Below, in pieces: positions 30,561 to 42,539 of a DNA stretch of 64,000 nucleotides (the first letter of the stretch is position 1; each line of letters begins with the position of its first letter). The stretch covers positions 59,978,313 through 60,042,312 of the forward strand of contig OY992537.1 of the NCBI GenBank assembly GCA_963921195.1, written 5' to 3'. The DNA is from Pegoplata infirma (Eukaryota > Arthropoda > Insecta > Diptera > Anthomyiidae). A program made the translations under genes and the position numbers. Below the pieces are notes generated by a model. It saw nothing but the letters and a program-made list of their open reading frames with translations, did no database searches and was not told the DNA's origin.

Positions 30561-33500
30561 GTTTATGGCTTAAATGGAGGTGCTAAAACGAAAAAAGCTA
30601 AAAGGGGATCATACCTATAAATTTACTTGCATTTTCTGCATAACTAGAGTTGCTAAAGCAAAAATAGCTAAAATTGGTGTTCATCGCTATAAATATACAA
30701 TATTTGATTTTTATATGAATTTTTTTTTTAAACTTTTTAATTCCAATCAAATCCTTATATTTTGATATAAATCCAGTTGTGGTTGAATTTTTTCAAATAA
30801 ATCTGAATTGAATTTTATCACTTTACAAGAGGTGTAAGATCAAAAATAACTGAAACTGGTGTTCATCGCTGTAAATTCGATTTTAATATGAATTTTTTCT
30901 AAAAATGTTTAATTATAATCAAAGCGAAAAAATCTGAAATTGGGGATCTTACCAATAAATTTACATAAATTCCATATTTTGTTCATCATCCCTATAAATT
31001 TACTTGCATTTTCTGCTTTACTAGAGTTTAAAAAGTTTAAAAAGTGAATTCCAATCAAAGTGAAAAAAAACTGAAATTGGGGATCAACCCAATAAATTTC
31101 CATAAAATCCGTTTTTAGTTTATTTCTTTTTGTAAAAGATCTTACTTGAATTTTATAACTTTACTAAAGGTGCAAAAAGGCAAATAATTGAAATTGGGGA
31201 TCATCCTACAAATTTACTTGCATTTTCAGCTTCACTAGAGGTGCTTAAGAGAAATAGCTGAAACTGGTGTTCATCGCTATAAATATACAAAATTAAACTT
31301 TTATGTGCCTTTTTTCTAAAAATGTTTAATTCCAATCAAATCCTTAACCAGTGGAGCTAAAGCGGAAAAAGCTGAAAATGAGGATCATCCTAATAAATTT
31401 CCACAAAAACCTGTTTAAGTTGAACTTTTTTTTTTTAAATATTACTTGCATTTCATCACTATAATAAAGGTGCAAAAGCGACAATAACTGAGATTGGGGA
31501 TCATTCCTATAAATTTTCTTACATTTTCTGATTAGCCACCTCTAACGAAAACAGCTTAAATTGGTGTTTATCGCTTCAAACACACAAAATTCTATTTATA
31601 TGAATTGTTTCTAAAAATTTTTAATTCCAATCAAATCCTTAACAAGTGGTGCTAAAGCAAAAAAAAGCTGAAATTAAGAATCCGCCCAATAAATTTCCAA
31701 AAAATCGAGAATTTTGTCTAAAAAATCTTACTTGTATTTTGTCACTTTACTAGAGCTGTAAGATCGAAAACAACTGAAATTGGGGAACTTCCCTATAAGT
31801 TACTTGCATTTTTTGCTGAACTAGAGGTACTAAAGCGAAGATGGCGGAAATTGGTGTTCATCGCTATAAATATACAAAATTATAGTTTTTATATGATTTT
31901 TTTCTTAAAATTTTTATTTCTTATCAAATCCTTAACTTGTTGTGCTAAAGCAAAGAAAGCTGAAATAAATTTCCATAAAATCCATTTTTATTTAATTTTC
32001 TTCTCAAAAAATCTTTCTTGCACTTTATCTCTTTACTGCTTAACTAGATGAGCTTAAGCAAAAATAGCTTAGTGTTCATCTCTATAAATATACAAAATTC
32101 TTTTAATTTGAGTTTTTTCTCAAAATTTTTATATTTCAATAAAATCCTTAACTAGTTGTGCTAAAGCAAAAAAAGCTGAAATTGGACATCATCGCAATAA
32201 ATTTCAATAAAATCCAGTTTTAATTGAATTTTTTTTTAATCTTTCTTGCATTTTATCACTTTACTAGAGATGAAAAAAGGAAAATAGCTGAAATTGGGGA
32301 TCATTCCTATAAATTTACTTGCATTTTCTGCATAACTATAAAATCCTTTTTATATAATTTTTTTTAAAAATGTTTGCTTGCAGTTAATGGCTTAACTAGA
32401 GGTGCTGAACAAAAATAGCTTAACTTGGTGATCATCTATATAAATGATTTTTTTTTCATAACGTTACTTATATTTTTTGGGATGACAAGGGGTGGTAGAA
32501 CGAAATTGGATAGTTTTAGTTATTTTTTTTTTGTAAATCTTACTTGGATTTTATCGCTTTACTACTTAGAGGTGCAAGAGCAAAAATAATTGAAATTGGA
32601 GATCATCCCTATAAATTTACTTGCATTTTCAGCTTCACTAGAGGTGCTAAAGCGAAAATAGCTATAATTGATATTAATCGCTATAAATATACAAAATTAA
32701 ATTTTTATATGAATTTTTTCTAAAAATTTTTAATTCCAATGAAATAGTTAACTAGTGGTGCTAAAGGGAAAACTTCAAAAATGGGAGATTATCATCAAAA
32801 AAATGTCATAATATTAATTTTAAGTAGAATTTTTTCTAAAAAATTTTACTTGCATGTCATTACTTTACTAGAGAAGCAAGAACGAAAAGAACTGAAATTA
32901 GGGATCATCCCTATAAAATTACTTGCATTTTCTCCTTAGCCACCTCTAGCGAAAATAGCTTTAATTGGTGTTTATAGCTATAAAGATACCAAATTTTATT
33001 TATGTATATTTTTTTTTTTTGATCGCTTGATCAATTATTTTTATTTATTCTTTCCATTTATTTACAACTAATTTTTAATAAATTTACCCTAACCGAGAAC
33101 TGGTAAAAATGACCGTCGTCTCGTCGTAGCGAAAAAAACCAAGGGTTCTGGCGGGAATCGAACCCACGACCCCCACGCACGCTACCAACTAGCCTACGGG
33201 GCCCCCCCCGTATTTTTTCTAAAGATTTTTAATTCCAATAAAATCCTTAACTAATGGTACTAAAGCGAAAAAAAGCTAAAATTGAACATCATCCCCAATA
33301 AAGTTCCATAAAATTAATTTTTAGTTGAATTTTTACTAAAAAATATTAGTTGCATTTTATCACTTTACTAGAGATGCTAGAATGAAAATAACTGAAATTG
33401 GGGATCATTCCTATAAATTTACTTGCATTTTATGCTTCACCAAAGGTGCCAAAGCGAAAACAACCGAAATTGGTGTTCATTGCTGTAAATATACAAAATT

Positions 33501-34185
33501 CGATTTTTATATGAGTTTTTTTCTAAACATTTTCAATCCCAATCAAAACCTTAAGTGTGGCGCTAAAGCGGAAAAAGCCGAAAATGGTTTTAGTTGATTT
33601 TTTTCTAAAAAATATTACTTGCATTTTATCACTTTACTAGTGGTGCAGGAGCGAAAAAAACAGATATTGGGGATCTCCTTATATATCTTCTTACATTTTC
33701 TGCTTAACTAAAGGTGCTAAAGCTAAAATAACTGAAATTGGTGTTCATCGCTCTTTTTATGCAAATTTTGATTTTTATATGATTTTTTTCTAATCAAACC
33801 CTTAACTAGTGGTGCTAAAGCCCTTAAAAAGAAGTGCTATTCGTAAATAGCCGATATTGAAGAATATCCTTATAAATTTCTTAAAATCCTTTTTTATATA
33901 ATTTTTTTTTTTTCTAAAAAGTTATACTTGCTGTTAATGGCTTAACTAGAGATGCTGGAACAAAAATAGCTAAACTTGGTGATCACCTCTACAAATTTTT
34001 TAAAATCCATTTTTATATGATTTTCTTTTAATAAAATTTCAATTGCTATTACATCATTAACTAGTAGTGCTAGAGCGAAAATACCTAAAATTGGTGATCA
34101 TCCCTATAAATTTCCAAAAATCTGTTTTTATATAATTTTTTTCGTAAAAATTGAATTTTATAGCTTCACTTGAGCTGCTAGAGCA
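30561..34185 (+). repeat. Satellite array organised as ~295-bp higher-order repeat
   Basis: Three sub-units follow each other: (a) ..GGTGTTCATCGCTATAAATATACAAAATT.., (b) ..GGGGATCATCCCAATAAATTTCC.., and (c) a short one, ..CCCTATAAATTTACTTGCATTTTCTGC... Sub-unit (a) recurs near 31270, 31568, 31857, 32673, 32970, 33475 and 33752. Spacings are 298 and 289, then 816 with a shortened unit at 32075, then 297 and 277; the 505-bp spacing from 32970 includes the SINE-like insertion. The array fades out near 34185. Confidence 0.8.
33021..33210 (-). mobile_element. tRNA-derived SINE-like element
   Basis: On the minus strand it begins with a G-rich run and CCCCGTAGGCTAGTTGGTAG (A-box-like), then a perfect B box GGTTCGATTCC at about 33150-33160, then a ~120-bp body unrelated to tRNA ending AAGCGATC and an A-run. 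It interrupts a satellite unit. Flanks GTATATTTTTT (left) and GTATTTTTT (right) look like an imperfect target duplication. The anticodon arm is degenerate. Pol III head plus unrelated body plus A-rich tail is SINE architecture. Confidence 0.7.
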
Positions 34186-35536
34186 AAACAATGTGCATCA
34201 CTCAAACCAGAAAATGTTTTTAATCAAAATTCAATTTTTACTTAAAATACACCAACCCTATAAATTTAATTTGTAATTGATCAGAAAAAATATCCTATTA
34301 AATAAAATATTTTTTTTTTATTTTTGTTTTGTATAAAAAAGGATTTCTTTTAAATCATTTCTTTTTTTTCCTGTTTAATTTTCAATCATTCATTTTAAAA
34401 ATTTCACCCACTTGCTAAGGTTATTTACTTAGTTTCAGTTTATTTTATTTTTCTATACTAGAATATTTTTTTTATTTTTTATATAAATTTTGAAATTTTG
34501 TTGTTGCCATGAAACATCATATAAAACAATACAAAATTCTACAAATAATACGACTCCATGTAATGTTAAAGCAGTAGAGTGAATGGATGTTGGTTGGTTG
34601 GTTGGATGAATGAATGAATGAATGGTTAGTTGTTGAATTGGGTTTGTTGGCTGGCTGGCGGACTGGATGGAAAAATGGAAGAATGAATGGATGGATGTTG
34701 TTGATGAAGGCAAACAAAAATAAACAAACAAAAATTGTTGAAACAAAACAGTAACAAAAACAATGAATTTTTAGGAATAACAAATAAATAAATGCAGAAT
34801 TAAAAATAAAAAATTGAATTGAAAAATACCTGTAGGAATATAATATATCAAGGTTGTATGATTTAACCCTTTGTTGCATTAAAAAGTATGCAAACAGAAA
34901 CAAGTAAAAAAGTTAAATTCAACAATGCCAGGAATACCCTCCATAATAACCAAAACTGTTTAAATACAAATGAATATGGGTAGATAAGATCCTTTTGGCC
35001 GGAAATTTTTACCACATCAGTTTTATGCCTAGTAGAATAAATATTTACCTGGACATTGAATGTCCAGGTAAAACTTTTTTACCTTACAAAAAAATTACGC
35101 TGTTTATGGGATTATATGGAGTATTAGAATCAACGACGTATTCAGAGGGGGGGCCCAACAACAACAACAAAAATATATTTTTTAATATGTATTGGAAAAC
35201 ACAAATCTCACGAAAAGAACAACAAATTTTTTTTGTTGTTGTTGTTGGGCCCTGAAAAAACAATCCTGCATACGCCTATGATTAGAATAGTATTTTTCGT
35301 AAACTTTTGATTTTCTCAAGTGTCAGGGCAATTTTTTTACTAGACATAAAAATTGTGTGGCAAGAATTTGAGGCGGATTAAATTAACCCATGGCGCCCGG
35401 CGATCATAGTTTTGGAATGTTGAACATTTTTTAAATATAAAAAAATATATGTTTTGGGATACATAATCTATATTAGTTTGATGCTCTGAACACGAATATC
35501 AAATAAATTTTGAAATCGGTCAAACGGTGTTCGAGT
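34186..35536. other. Intergenic DNA with microsatellites and a hairpin
   Basis: GGTTGGTTGGATGAATGAATGAATG-type tracts at 34590-34700; a mini-me-like end (ACAAGTAAAAAAGTT..ATACCCTCC) at 34902-34945; and a hairpin at about 35145-35258 with arms GGGCCCAACAACAACAACAA / TTGTTGTTGTTGTTGGGCCC. No gene. Confidence 0.55.
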
Positions 35537-36347
35537 TAGTGTTTATAAACCGGTTAACCGGTTAACCGAAAAACCGGGTTTTTCCCAAAATGTCGGTTTT
35601 TTTGCAAACCGGTTAACCGGAATTGAAAATTTCCGGTGCACCGAAAACCGGTTTTTTCCTGTCGGTTAACCGGTTTTTTTAAATACATTCTAAACGGAAT
35701 ATTTTCGCAAATATTAATTGTTTACACTTATTTTTTATGAAATTTTCAAAATTTCTTTGAAAACACCTTGAAAATCCTTGAGAAAGAAAGTCTAAAATAG
35801 TTTTTCACTTCAAGAAACAATTTATCATATAGGAATTTTATTTCGAATCAGATAAATATTTGAAATACTCACCGTTTTAAGCGTTTTTTTTTGACACTTT
35901 TATGGAAAACTTGTTAAGTGACTGTTAACCAGACAGTAAAACAAGCCAACCGGCTTAAAATCGGGGGAACATAAAAAAAACAATAAACTCCAATTTACTT
36001 ATAACGAATTGATGTATTTTTTTAAAATAAAGCCAATTAAAATTTAATTAAAGTTCTAGTGAATATGCGAAAATAAAGTACATTATTTAAATACCGTTAA
36101 TTTTATAGGGTAACAGTTGCAAACCTTGATGAAAGAAACAAATATGTTAACTTAAGGTATATTCGCTATATTATTTAATAAAAATTAGCTATTTTCAAGT
36201 ATTTTTTGGTTTTGTCAGTTAAAGAAAAAAACCGGTTAACCGGTTTTTTTATTCCGGTTTAACCGAGAAAACCGGTTAACCGAAAAAGCTGATTTTCGGT
36301 TAACCGAGAAACCGGTTTCCTAAAATGTCGGTTTTTTAAAAACACTA
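35537..36347. mobile_element. hAT-type element rich in CCGGTTAACCGG
   Basis: Perfect 8-bp duplications GTTCGAGT at 35529-35536 and 36348-36355. Ends are TAGTGTTTATAAA and, from the right, TAGTGTTTTTAAA. Both subterminal regions hold clusters of the self-complementary word AACCGGTT/CCGGTTAACCGG, plausible binding sites for the mobilising transposase. 811 bp, no transposase frame. Confidence 0.85.
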
Positions 36348-37465
36348 GTTCGAGTTATCGTTATTTGCAATTTGCAAAAAACGGATGTTTATTCCTACGT
36401 TCAAGAAATTAAAAAAATCTCAACATTTTTTCCCTTGATCTTTCTTAGAGCTTGAAACATTATTTCATTAAAACTTAATTTGAGCCAAATCCAATCATTT
36501 TAACCCGTGGCGGCCTTAGATCAAAATTTAGGATTCCTGGAAAATTTCCATACAAATTTTAGATTTTTGAAAATTAAAAAAATTATAAAAACTTTATTTC
36601 GATACATTATCTTTATTAATTTTGGCATGCTGAATATAAATAACAAAAAAATCTGAAATCGGTCGAGCGGTTTTCGAGATATTGCTATTTAAAATTTGAA
36701 AGTAGAAAAATTTCCGAAATGGCTGATTTTTTCTACATTCAAGAAATTAAACAAAAATCTCAACATTTTTTCCACTGACTATTTCATAGAGCTCGAGACA
36801 AGCTTTCATTTAAACTTAATCTGAACGTTTTTTCGCATGTCGCTCTTCGATCAAAGTTTAGAGTTTTTAGTGAACATTTTCTAAAAAACCAAAACTGGCA
36901 TCAAAGGCCGCCACAGGTTCAAATGATCTGATTTGCCTCAAATTAAGTTTAAATGAAAGGCTGACTCAAGCTCAAAGTAATTTAAATGAAAGTTTGTCTC
37001 AATCTCTTTGGAAGGTTCAACGAAAAGAAATTTTGAAATTTTTTTAAAAAAATTTCTTGAGCGTAGAAAAAAACGATATCTCAAAAACCGTTTGACTGAT
37101 TTAATTTTTTTTATGTTTGTGTTCGGTGTATCAAAAATAATAAAAATGTTGTATCATATGATATATATATGGGGGTTTTTACCTCAAGTGACACAACTTT
37201 TGATACCGATATCTTCCAATCAGGATGAAATTTGCATCAAGGTTAGTCTTATTGGACAGCCGTTTGGTCACAACGAGATCGGTGGACTCTCTGAGTTAGA
37301 GGGGGTAATCTTTTGAATCTTTCATCGGGTCAAAGTTGGGCATAATTTGGTAAAAATCCACAAAAAGCCTTACAGTTGCCTTAGAAACGGCCCTGAAGGG
37401 GTGCAATGTTAGACCTTGCTCAATTAATTTTCCGATTCCAAAATTTTTTCTGAACATACTTAATA
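36348..37465. other. Dispersed repeat, no gene
   Basis: The phrase AAATCGGTC(A/G)A(A/G)CGGTxTTCGAG recurs at 35513 and 36655. CTCAACATTTTTTCC recurs at 36419 and 36757. Very old internal duplications. No coding sequence. Confidence 0.45.
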
Positions 37466-38594
37466 GGGCATCCCGTCAAATTTTAATTTTCGAATTTCAT
37501 GTCGTAATACATGCCAAACGATGGCCACGTTAGAGCTGATTGTGGGAAAATTTATGAAAAAATTTTGCGAGGTTATCTTCAGTCGGCAACCAGCGGTCAA
37601 TGTTGAAAATAATGACGTATTTCGATCAAAATTCATCGCGGAATTTTTGACCAAATTCGGTTTAAAAATTCGTAAATTTTGCGTATTTTATTGGAAAAAT
37701 ATTTTAAAAAAATCTAAAACTGCGATTTTGTTCCACAGATGATGATTTTTAAACATAAAAATTTTGTTTTTATCCAAATTAGTCTTAAATTAGTCTCCAC
37801 AGATTGGTCTCAAAAGTTAAACAATGTTAAGTGTGTTATCAAAAAAATATTTAAAAAATAATAACACGATTTTGGTCCGAATCTGTGGTCAGCATCTGTG
37901 GACCAAAATCGCAGGTCATCATTTTTGAGCCAAAATCGCGATTTGATATTTTTTTTTAAATTTTTTTAGATTACACTTACAATTTTGCAACTTTTGTTAT
38001 CAAAAAAGTATAAAATCGCTATTTTGGTCCACAGATGTTGATTAGCATTTTCGGACCAAAATCGTGTTTTTATATTTTTTAGATAACAAAAGTTGGAAAA
38101 TGTTAAGTGTGTTATCTAAAAAATTAAAAAAAAATATATAATATCGCAATTTTGGTCCAAAAATGATGATCTGCGATTTTAGTGCACAGATGCTAACGCG
38201 CATTTTCGGACCAAAATCGTATTTTTATATTTTTTTAATATTTTTTTGATAACACACTTAAAATTTTTTAACTTTTGAGACCAATTTTGATAAAAAAAGC
38301 AAATTTTCTTGTTAAATCTGCATCTGTGGACAAAAACCGCGGTTTAGGCATTTTTTTTAAATATTTTTCAAATAAAGTACACCAAATTTCCGAATTTTTT
38401 GAGCCGGATTTGGTCCAAAAATTTGGACATGAATTTTGGTCGAAATACGTCGTTTTTTCAACTTTGACCGCTGGTTGCCGACTGAAGATGACCTTGCAAA
38501 AAAAAAAAGTTTTCCCACATTTAGCTTTAACATGGCCATCGTTTGGCAGGTATTACGACATGAAATTCGAACATTTAAATTTGACGAGACGCCC
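37466..38594. mobile_element. Long-TIR fold-back element, TA duplication
   Basis: GGGCATCCCGTCAAATTT at the left and GGGCGTCTCGTCAAATTT from the right. Inverted arms run about 290 bp with moderate divergence (shared ATTTCATGTCGTAATA, GCCAAACGATGGCCA, TCAGTCGGCAACCAGCGGTC). TA flanks both ends. The centre repeats ATTTTGGTCCACAGATG / CAAAATCG words. Its two open frames (37521-37742 and the 38357-38539 shadow) are the two arms and not genes. Confidence 0.8.
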
Positions 38595-39250
38595 TAATAC
38601 CTAACCCTATCTTCCTTAGGGGGCTCCCATACAAAATATAATTTTTATAAAATTTTCTGCTTCCGCTTCAAATGGCTCATGCTTTTTGTTTCGAACCTAA
38701 CAAAATTGGAGGGTATAGCGGTTAAACAATTAAATCTTTTCTTTGTTTACTAAAAATTGGTGGTCAAAAGAATTGGATGTCAAAAAATTCGGATTTCTTT
38801 TACTGTGTTTTAAAAATTTTAAAAATTTTTGTTTTGGTTTGGGTCCTTAGAAAAATTATTTAATAAATGAATATTAACTATTGGACTATTTTTTAAATTT
38901 TAAATGTTTGAGCTTGGATAAAATCGACCTAGAAATATTTTAAAGAAATTTTCTAAAAAAGGTCTTTCAATAATTTCAATTTCCATATCGACCCTTGTAG
39001 CTCATTTAATGTTTACATTATCTGAACGCCATTAAGCTTTAATTAAAGCTTGATTAATTACATACACAGGACTTTTTACAAAAATTCTTATTTGATAATA
39101 ATTAGGTCTATTTTGATTAAATTTGTCTTGAATGGAATGCTAAATAATATCTTTCACACGAAATAAAATGCGAGCCACCGTAAACAAGAATTTACTGCCT
39201 CGGATTACTAATAAGAAGTAAAAACCCATTATCAATTACAAGTAAAATTA
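38595..39250. other. AT-rich intergenic DNA, no gene
   Basis: Nothing recognisable on either strand. Confidence 0.5.
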
Positions 39251-39724
39251 CAATGTGCAACAACTAAAATCGGAATGGGATGAAATCAAAAGTAACTAAA
39301 AGGTTGTATTCCATAACAAAACCCTCAAGGCTTTTTTTAGTTTACCGCTAGATTTTTTTTACACGCATTTGTTGATGAACTTTTATTATAATTATAATAA
39401 AAATTACTTGAAAACTGTATAAGGCGTATGATTAATATTGTATTTGCCTTTTAATAACAATCATACGCAACGGTGCACAGTTGTTTATTTTAATTATTTT
39501 GGCTAAAATTCATACCGGTTATAGCTAACATAATTTCGAGCTTAAGTTTGGACGCAGACCCCACCAGGAGCCCCTAAAGTAGGACATGTTTAGGGACAAA
39601 AAAACTTTGAATGCATTGAAATCACCAACTTTAAATGCGTGAAAAAAATCTAGCGCTGAACTAAAAAAAACCTTAAGGGTTTTGTTATGTAAAATGTCAA
39701 CTTTCATTTGCTTTTGGTCTAATC

Positions 39725-39900
39725 CAGTCATGCGCATTTTTGTAATTCCTATTTCCGCGGGAATAGGCTGAAACATGTTGCTTGTGCGCTGTCGACACAC
39801 GCACACTATAAAATTCTGTTGCTTGAACAAATTTGTTGACTTTTCGCTTGCTACTACCCACACAAGCATATATATTATAGTATGTGTGTGCGCATCGCTG
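39725..39900. mobile_element. 176-bp hAT-type element
   Basis: Starts CAGTCATGCGCA and, from the right, CAGCGATGCGCA. Flanked by GTCTAATC at 39717-39724 and 39901-39908. Non-coding. Confidence 0.8.
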
Positions 39901-39908
39901 GTCTAATC

Positions 39909-40143
39909 CAGTGGTCGGCACCCATTGCACGCTGGAGCCGAACACAATCGGTTATTCACATGTATACAACACGAATGTCAACAAACAATCAACAAAGAGC
40001 ATAAAAAAACAAATATTTTATTCAGTAGCAAGCTTACTTTCTTCAAAGCAGGTTGATGTCGCTTTGTTGAAGAAATACACCAACACATGCATATTTTTAT
40101 TAAAACACTAATACTTTCATATGCCTCTTTCTGCCGACCACTG
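39909..40143. mobile_element. 235-bp hAT-type element in the same target
   Basis: 12-bp perfect terminal repeat CAGTGGTCGGCA, flanked by GTCTAATC at 39901-39908 and 40144-40151. It shares its left duplication with the right duplication of the preceding element. Non-coding. Confidence 0.85.
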
Positions 40144-40326
40144 GTCTAATCCCATGCCGATTCGGAAAGTTCGATTTTTTATCACTGTATAATTAAACAA
40201 ATGGAGCATTTTTATGTTAGATATTTAGGCTTGTAAAAAAGTAGTTTTGGTGAAAAAAAAATCAAATGAATTACATCTGTTAAAGGTGTAGTTATACGGA
40301 GCGCATACTTGATATAACAGCAGTAC

Positions 40327-40549
40327 GGGGCATGTCACAGACTCAATTCCGTTCGGATTTGGAAAAAGTGGTTTGCTCGTAAAACACAAAACGAATATTA
40401 TAATTTTCGGAATGAAATCACTTTCAAAAAGCAAAGTGGAATTGAATTGCATAAAAGTGGTTTCATTCCGAAAAAAAATATTCGCTTTGCGTTTTACGAG
40501 TAAACCACTTTTTCCAAATCCGAACGGAATTAAGTCTGTGACATGCCTC
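40327..40549. mobile_element. Hairpin element with ~75-bp TIRs, 3-bp duplication
   Basis: GGGGCATGTCACAGACT at the left and GAGGCATGTCACAGACT from the right, continuing through AATTCCGTTCGGATTTGG in both arms. TAC flanks both ends. Even the centre is self-complementary (TTTCGGAATGAAA..TTTCATTCCGAAA), so almost the whole 223 bp can fold. A 3-bp duplication would fit PIF/Harbinger, but TAC is not its usual TWA; superfamily left open. Confidence 0.75.
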
Positions 40550-41109
40550 TACATGTTTCATACGCACACTATGGCCTGAGACAAATTTAACTGTTTCTTT
40601 GGGAAAGTCCCGTAGATTTCATAATTTTCTTAATCTTTTCATATCAATTCCAATTGGGTTTTCTTGTACATTCAAACAAACACATACTCCTACAAAATTT
40701 GCCAGTAATAATACAAACAAAACAAAAATAATAACAACAAATAAATACTATAGTCCCAACAACAAAAATAACAACACCACGATAGAGTTTTGTCGAATTT
40801 ATGCAGTTTGAGTAGAGAGTTTGTTTGTGTTTGTACACTCCATAGAATATAAATATGTATGTGTGTGTGTATATGTGTGTGTATTTATTTATATATTTGT
40901 ATGTATGTTTTTAGTAAATACATACAAGTATAGTAGTTATTTTGTTGTTTAAACATTTCAAGTTTTATTTTCATTTCTGTTATTTTTGTTATTTTTGAGT
41001 TTTGTACACCAGAATACATTTATAAATACACAACAAGCCCTGAGTTTGTATTGTTGTTGTTGTTGAATTCGTATTTTTAGCAAAACAGAGTTTTTAAGGA
41101 ATTTCTACA
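40550..41109. other. Intergenic DNA with TG/TATG microsatellites
   Basis: GTGTGTGTATATGTGTGTG-type DNA at 40855-40915; AACAACAA-rich patches. No gene. Confidence 0.5.
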
Positions 41110-41600
41110 CCAACGATCAATTGTAATTCGAAGATTCTACTTGTAATTCGAAGATTCCATTTGTAATTCGAATAGTCTACTTGTAATTCAAAGATTCTAT
41201 TTGTAATTCGAAGATTCCATTTGTTCTTCGAATATTCCAATTGTAATTCGAAAAAGATCAATTGTAGTTCGTAAAAGATCAATTATAATTCGAAAAAGAT
41301 CAATTGTAATTTGTAAAAGATCAATTGAAGTTCGAAAAACATCAATTGTAATTCGTAAAAGATCAATTGTAATTCGAAAAAGATCAATTGTAATTCCTAA
41401 AAGATCAATTGCAATTCCAAAAAAAAAATCAGTTGTAATTCGTAAAAGATTAATTGTAATTCAAAAACATTCAAAAAAAAAAATCAATTGTAATTCGTAA
41501 AAGATTAATTGTAATTCGTAAAAGATTAATTGTAATTCGTATTACTGTAATTCAAAGATTCCAATTGAAATTCGAAAAAGATCAATGGCAATTTAGTTGA
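41110..41600. repeat. ~20-bp minisatellite AAAGATCAATTGTAATTCGT
   Basis: About 24 units; a GAAGATTCCATTTGTAATTC variant fills the first 130 bp. The unit contains the palindrome CAATTG. The same repeat flanks the nested element block at 45424-45571 and 49928-49970. Confidence 0.85.
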
Positions 41601-42539
41601 TATTGCAATGCCTTGTTTAAATATTTATCAAATTAAAACGGAATGCAACACAATCTCAAAAATCTATCAACACAAAAAAAATCCAGACACGTGTTTTTAG
41701 TTTTCTCTTCAATAAAATCGCATTTGAATTTTTAATTTCATAACAATTTAGTAATTTGCTTGTATTTTCTTGTTTCAACAAGGCGTATGAATAACATTTA
41801 TGCAAATATTTAATACTCATCCGCAATGTTGAAAAAATACACGCAAATTTCAAAATTGTTATGAAATTTAAAATTCAAATGCGATTTTCTCGAAAAAAAA
41901 AACGAAAAACACAAGTCTGAATTTTTTTCTAAACTTAAAAATTTTATTTTTTAAAAGTGGCCGGATTTTTGACAACTGAACTTTTTTAAAAATGAAATAT
42001 TTCAGAACGAGTTCTTTAATCGATAGTCCATTCAAAACTATACCAAAATATAAATTTTTGAGATTGTGGTCCATTCCATTTTAATTTTATAAATATTTAA
42101 TCAAGGCAACTCGACATAAATTTGACCATTTTTCAAATATTTGACCACGCTTCTTTTAGAAAAATGTAAAAACCAAAAAAGAAATTTTTTGTAGTTCCAT
42201 ATAGGGCTATCCATACACCTATTCAGAAATTCACGGGACTCATATATGACTTATATATGCCTCATATATGATAGGTTATGAAGTGTACATAACCCGGCCA
42301 CATGCTGGAGCACCTCAAATGGTTGCGCCAGGAGACCCCGTAAAAAATGTAAAAATGTTCCAAAATCGAGCGTCAGCTGCCGGTTGGCATAACCTTGTAA
42401 AATTCGGCTTCGTTAGATATGTTTCTTTTTTTTATGAAAATGTGTAAACTTTGGGGGGCGTTTATGTGAAGACATACCCCTACGGTATCCATATGAATTC
42501 GAAATAATCTTTATTAAATTTTAGTCGACACAAGTTGTA
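41601..42539. repeat. Fold-back repeat duplicated at 49.95-50.3 kb
   Basis: 41620-41800 is an inverted copy, and 41850-42170 a direct diverged copy, of sequence at about 49950-50210 (shared TTCAAATGCGATTTT, TAATTTCATAACAATTTAG and GGCAACTCGACA). The remainder to 42539 is unremarkable. Confidence 0.6.

Larger units (their letters stand above)
39251..40189. mobile_element. TIR element 'CACAGTG', copy 2, hit twice by hAT elements
   Basis: Body matches 20437-21066: AATCGGAATGGGATGAAATC on the left; GACATGTTT, CATTTGCTTTTGG and ATTCGGAAAGTTCGATTTTTT on the right. Its right arm is split at GTCTAATC by two successive hAT-type elements. The corresponding uninterrupted base run in copy 1 is GTTTCATC at 21031-21038. 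Confidence 0.75.

Noticed and set aside
33382..33597. 71-residue open frame and similar ones at 30574-30765 and 31851-32051
   Set aside because: These are translations of satellite units in the same phase. Similarity between them reflects the tandem repeat and not a protein family.
34453..34903. Two overlapping minus-strand open frames of 97 and 128 residues
   Set aside because: Generated by the TGAATGAATG/GGTTGGTT microsatellite and AT-rich DNA; repeats of SIHSF/PTNQPT only.
37521..37742. 73-residue open frame resembling the frame at 38357-38539
   Set aside because: Both derive from the inverted arms of the TIR element 37466-38594.
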